Shown one piece after another: positions 63,976-64,000 of a stretch of 64,000 bases of DNA. Positions within the stretch are counted from its first letter, which is position 1, and each line of letters opens with the position of its first letter. The stretch lies in contig NZ_CP015318.1 of the NCBI RefSeq assembly GCF_001686985.1, forward strand, positions 1,548,001 to 1,612,000. Reading direction: 5' to 3'. A model generated the notes under the pieces. It saw only the letters and a list, made by a program, of their open reading frames with translations, did no database searches and was not told where the DNA came from. The position numbers and the translations under genes are program-made. The stretch is from Mesorhizobium amorphae CCNWGS0123 (lineage in GTDB: Bacteria; Pseudomonadota; Alphaproteobacteria; Rhizobiales; Rhizobiaceae).

Positions 63976-64000
63976 ATGACAGAAGAAAACAAGAAAAAGC
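63976..64000 (+). CDS. Start of a further gene, cut by the window edge
   Basis: An ATG at 63976 follows GGCGAGGAG at ideal distance and opens MTEENKKK before the window ends. In many rhizobia the gene after lnt is a small helix-turn-helix regulator followed by metK; this is expectation from gene order, since only eight codons are visible. Confidence 0.5.

Overview
The window looks like a chromosomal segment of a Mesorhizobium-like alphaproteobacterium (Hyphomicrobiales). This rests on high G+C core genes, the typical linkages cycM-kdsB-pheA, tsaB-rimI-plsC-miaB-phoH-ybeY-corC-lnt and SRP RNA-dnaX-ybaB-recR, an Irr-type iron box, and a rhizobial palindromic intergenic repeat. The species is an inference, since no 16S gene or database search is available.

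Positions 1-8932 are an accessory, visibly more A+T-rich island that stops exactly at the 3' end of a tRNA-Thr(CGU) gene, the classic side for integrase-mediated insertion. It carries at least two recognisable anti-phage systems: a retron with a reverse transcriptase fused to a Toprim-like domain (5399-7132) and a Shedu-family DUF4263 nuclease (7324-8484). The retron has a candidate msr/msd ncRNA bounded by a perfect 12-bp inverted repeat (5258-5391) and a promoter placed to start at that repeat. A PD-(D/E)XK restriction-endonuclease-like protein (124-993), a GIY-YIG protein (3486-3965) and several small or membrane proteins of unknown function are mixed among them. No integrase is visible; it may lie left of the window.

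Positions 9009-35339 are core genome. They hold an ATP-dependent DNA ligase with its metallo-beta-lactamase exonuclease, a TPR-methyltransferase, a GhrA-like reductase and a Yej-type peptide ABC operon with two tandem binding proteins. Next come cycM, kdsB, pheA, a LysR/aldo-keto reductase pair, and a nudC gene with a one-base frameshift in a homopolymer. The SRP RNA, dnaX, ybaB, a SleB-like hydrolase, recR and an MltB-like transglycosylase complete this part.

Positions 35598-48906 are mostly transport and catabolism: a second peptide-type ABC transporter (one binding protein, two permeases, two ATPases), an RND efflux pump with two different membrane-fusion lipoproteins, gabT, and a ferredoxin-reductase-like flavoprotein.

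Positions 49051-55250 form an iron operon behind a near-perfect Irr box: imelysin, bacterioferritin-associated ferredoxin, bacterioferritin, di-haem oxidoreductase, a second imelysin and a DUF1513 protein. It joins periplasmic iron handling to cytoplasmic iron storage in one transcription unit. Positions 55389-64000 are conserved housekeeping genes for tRNA modification, rRNA maturation, phospholipid and lipoprotein synthesis, ending in the first codons of a further gene.
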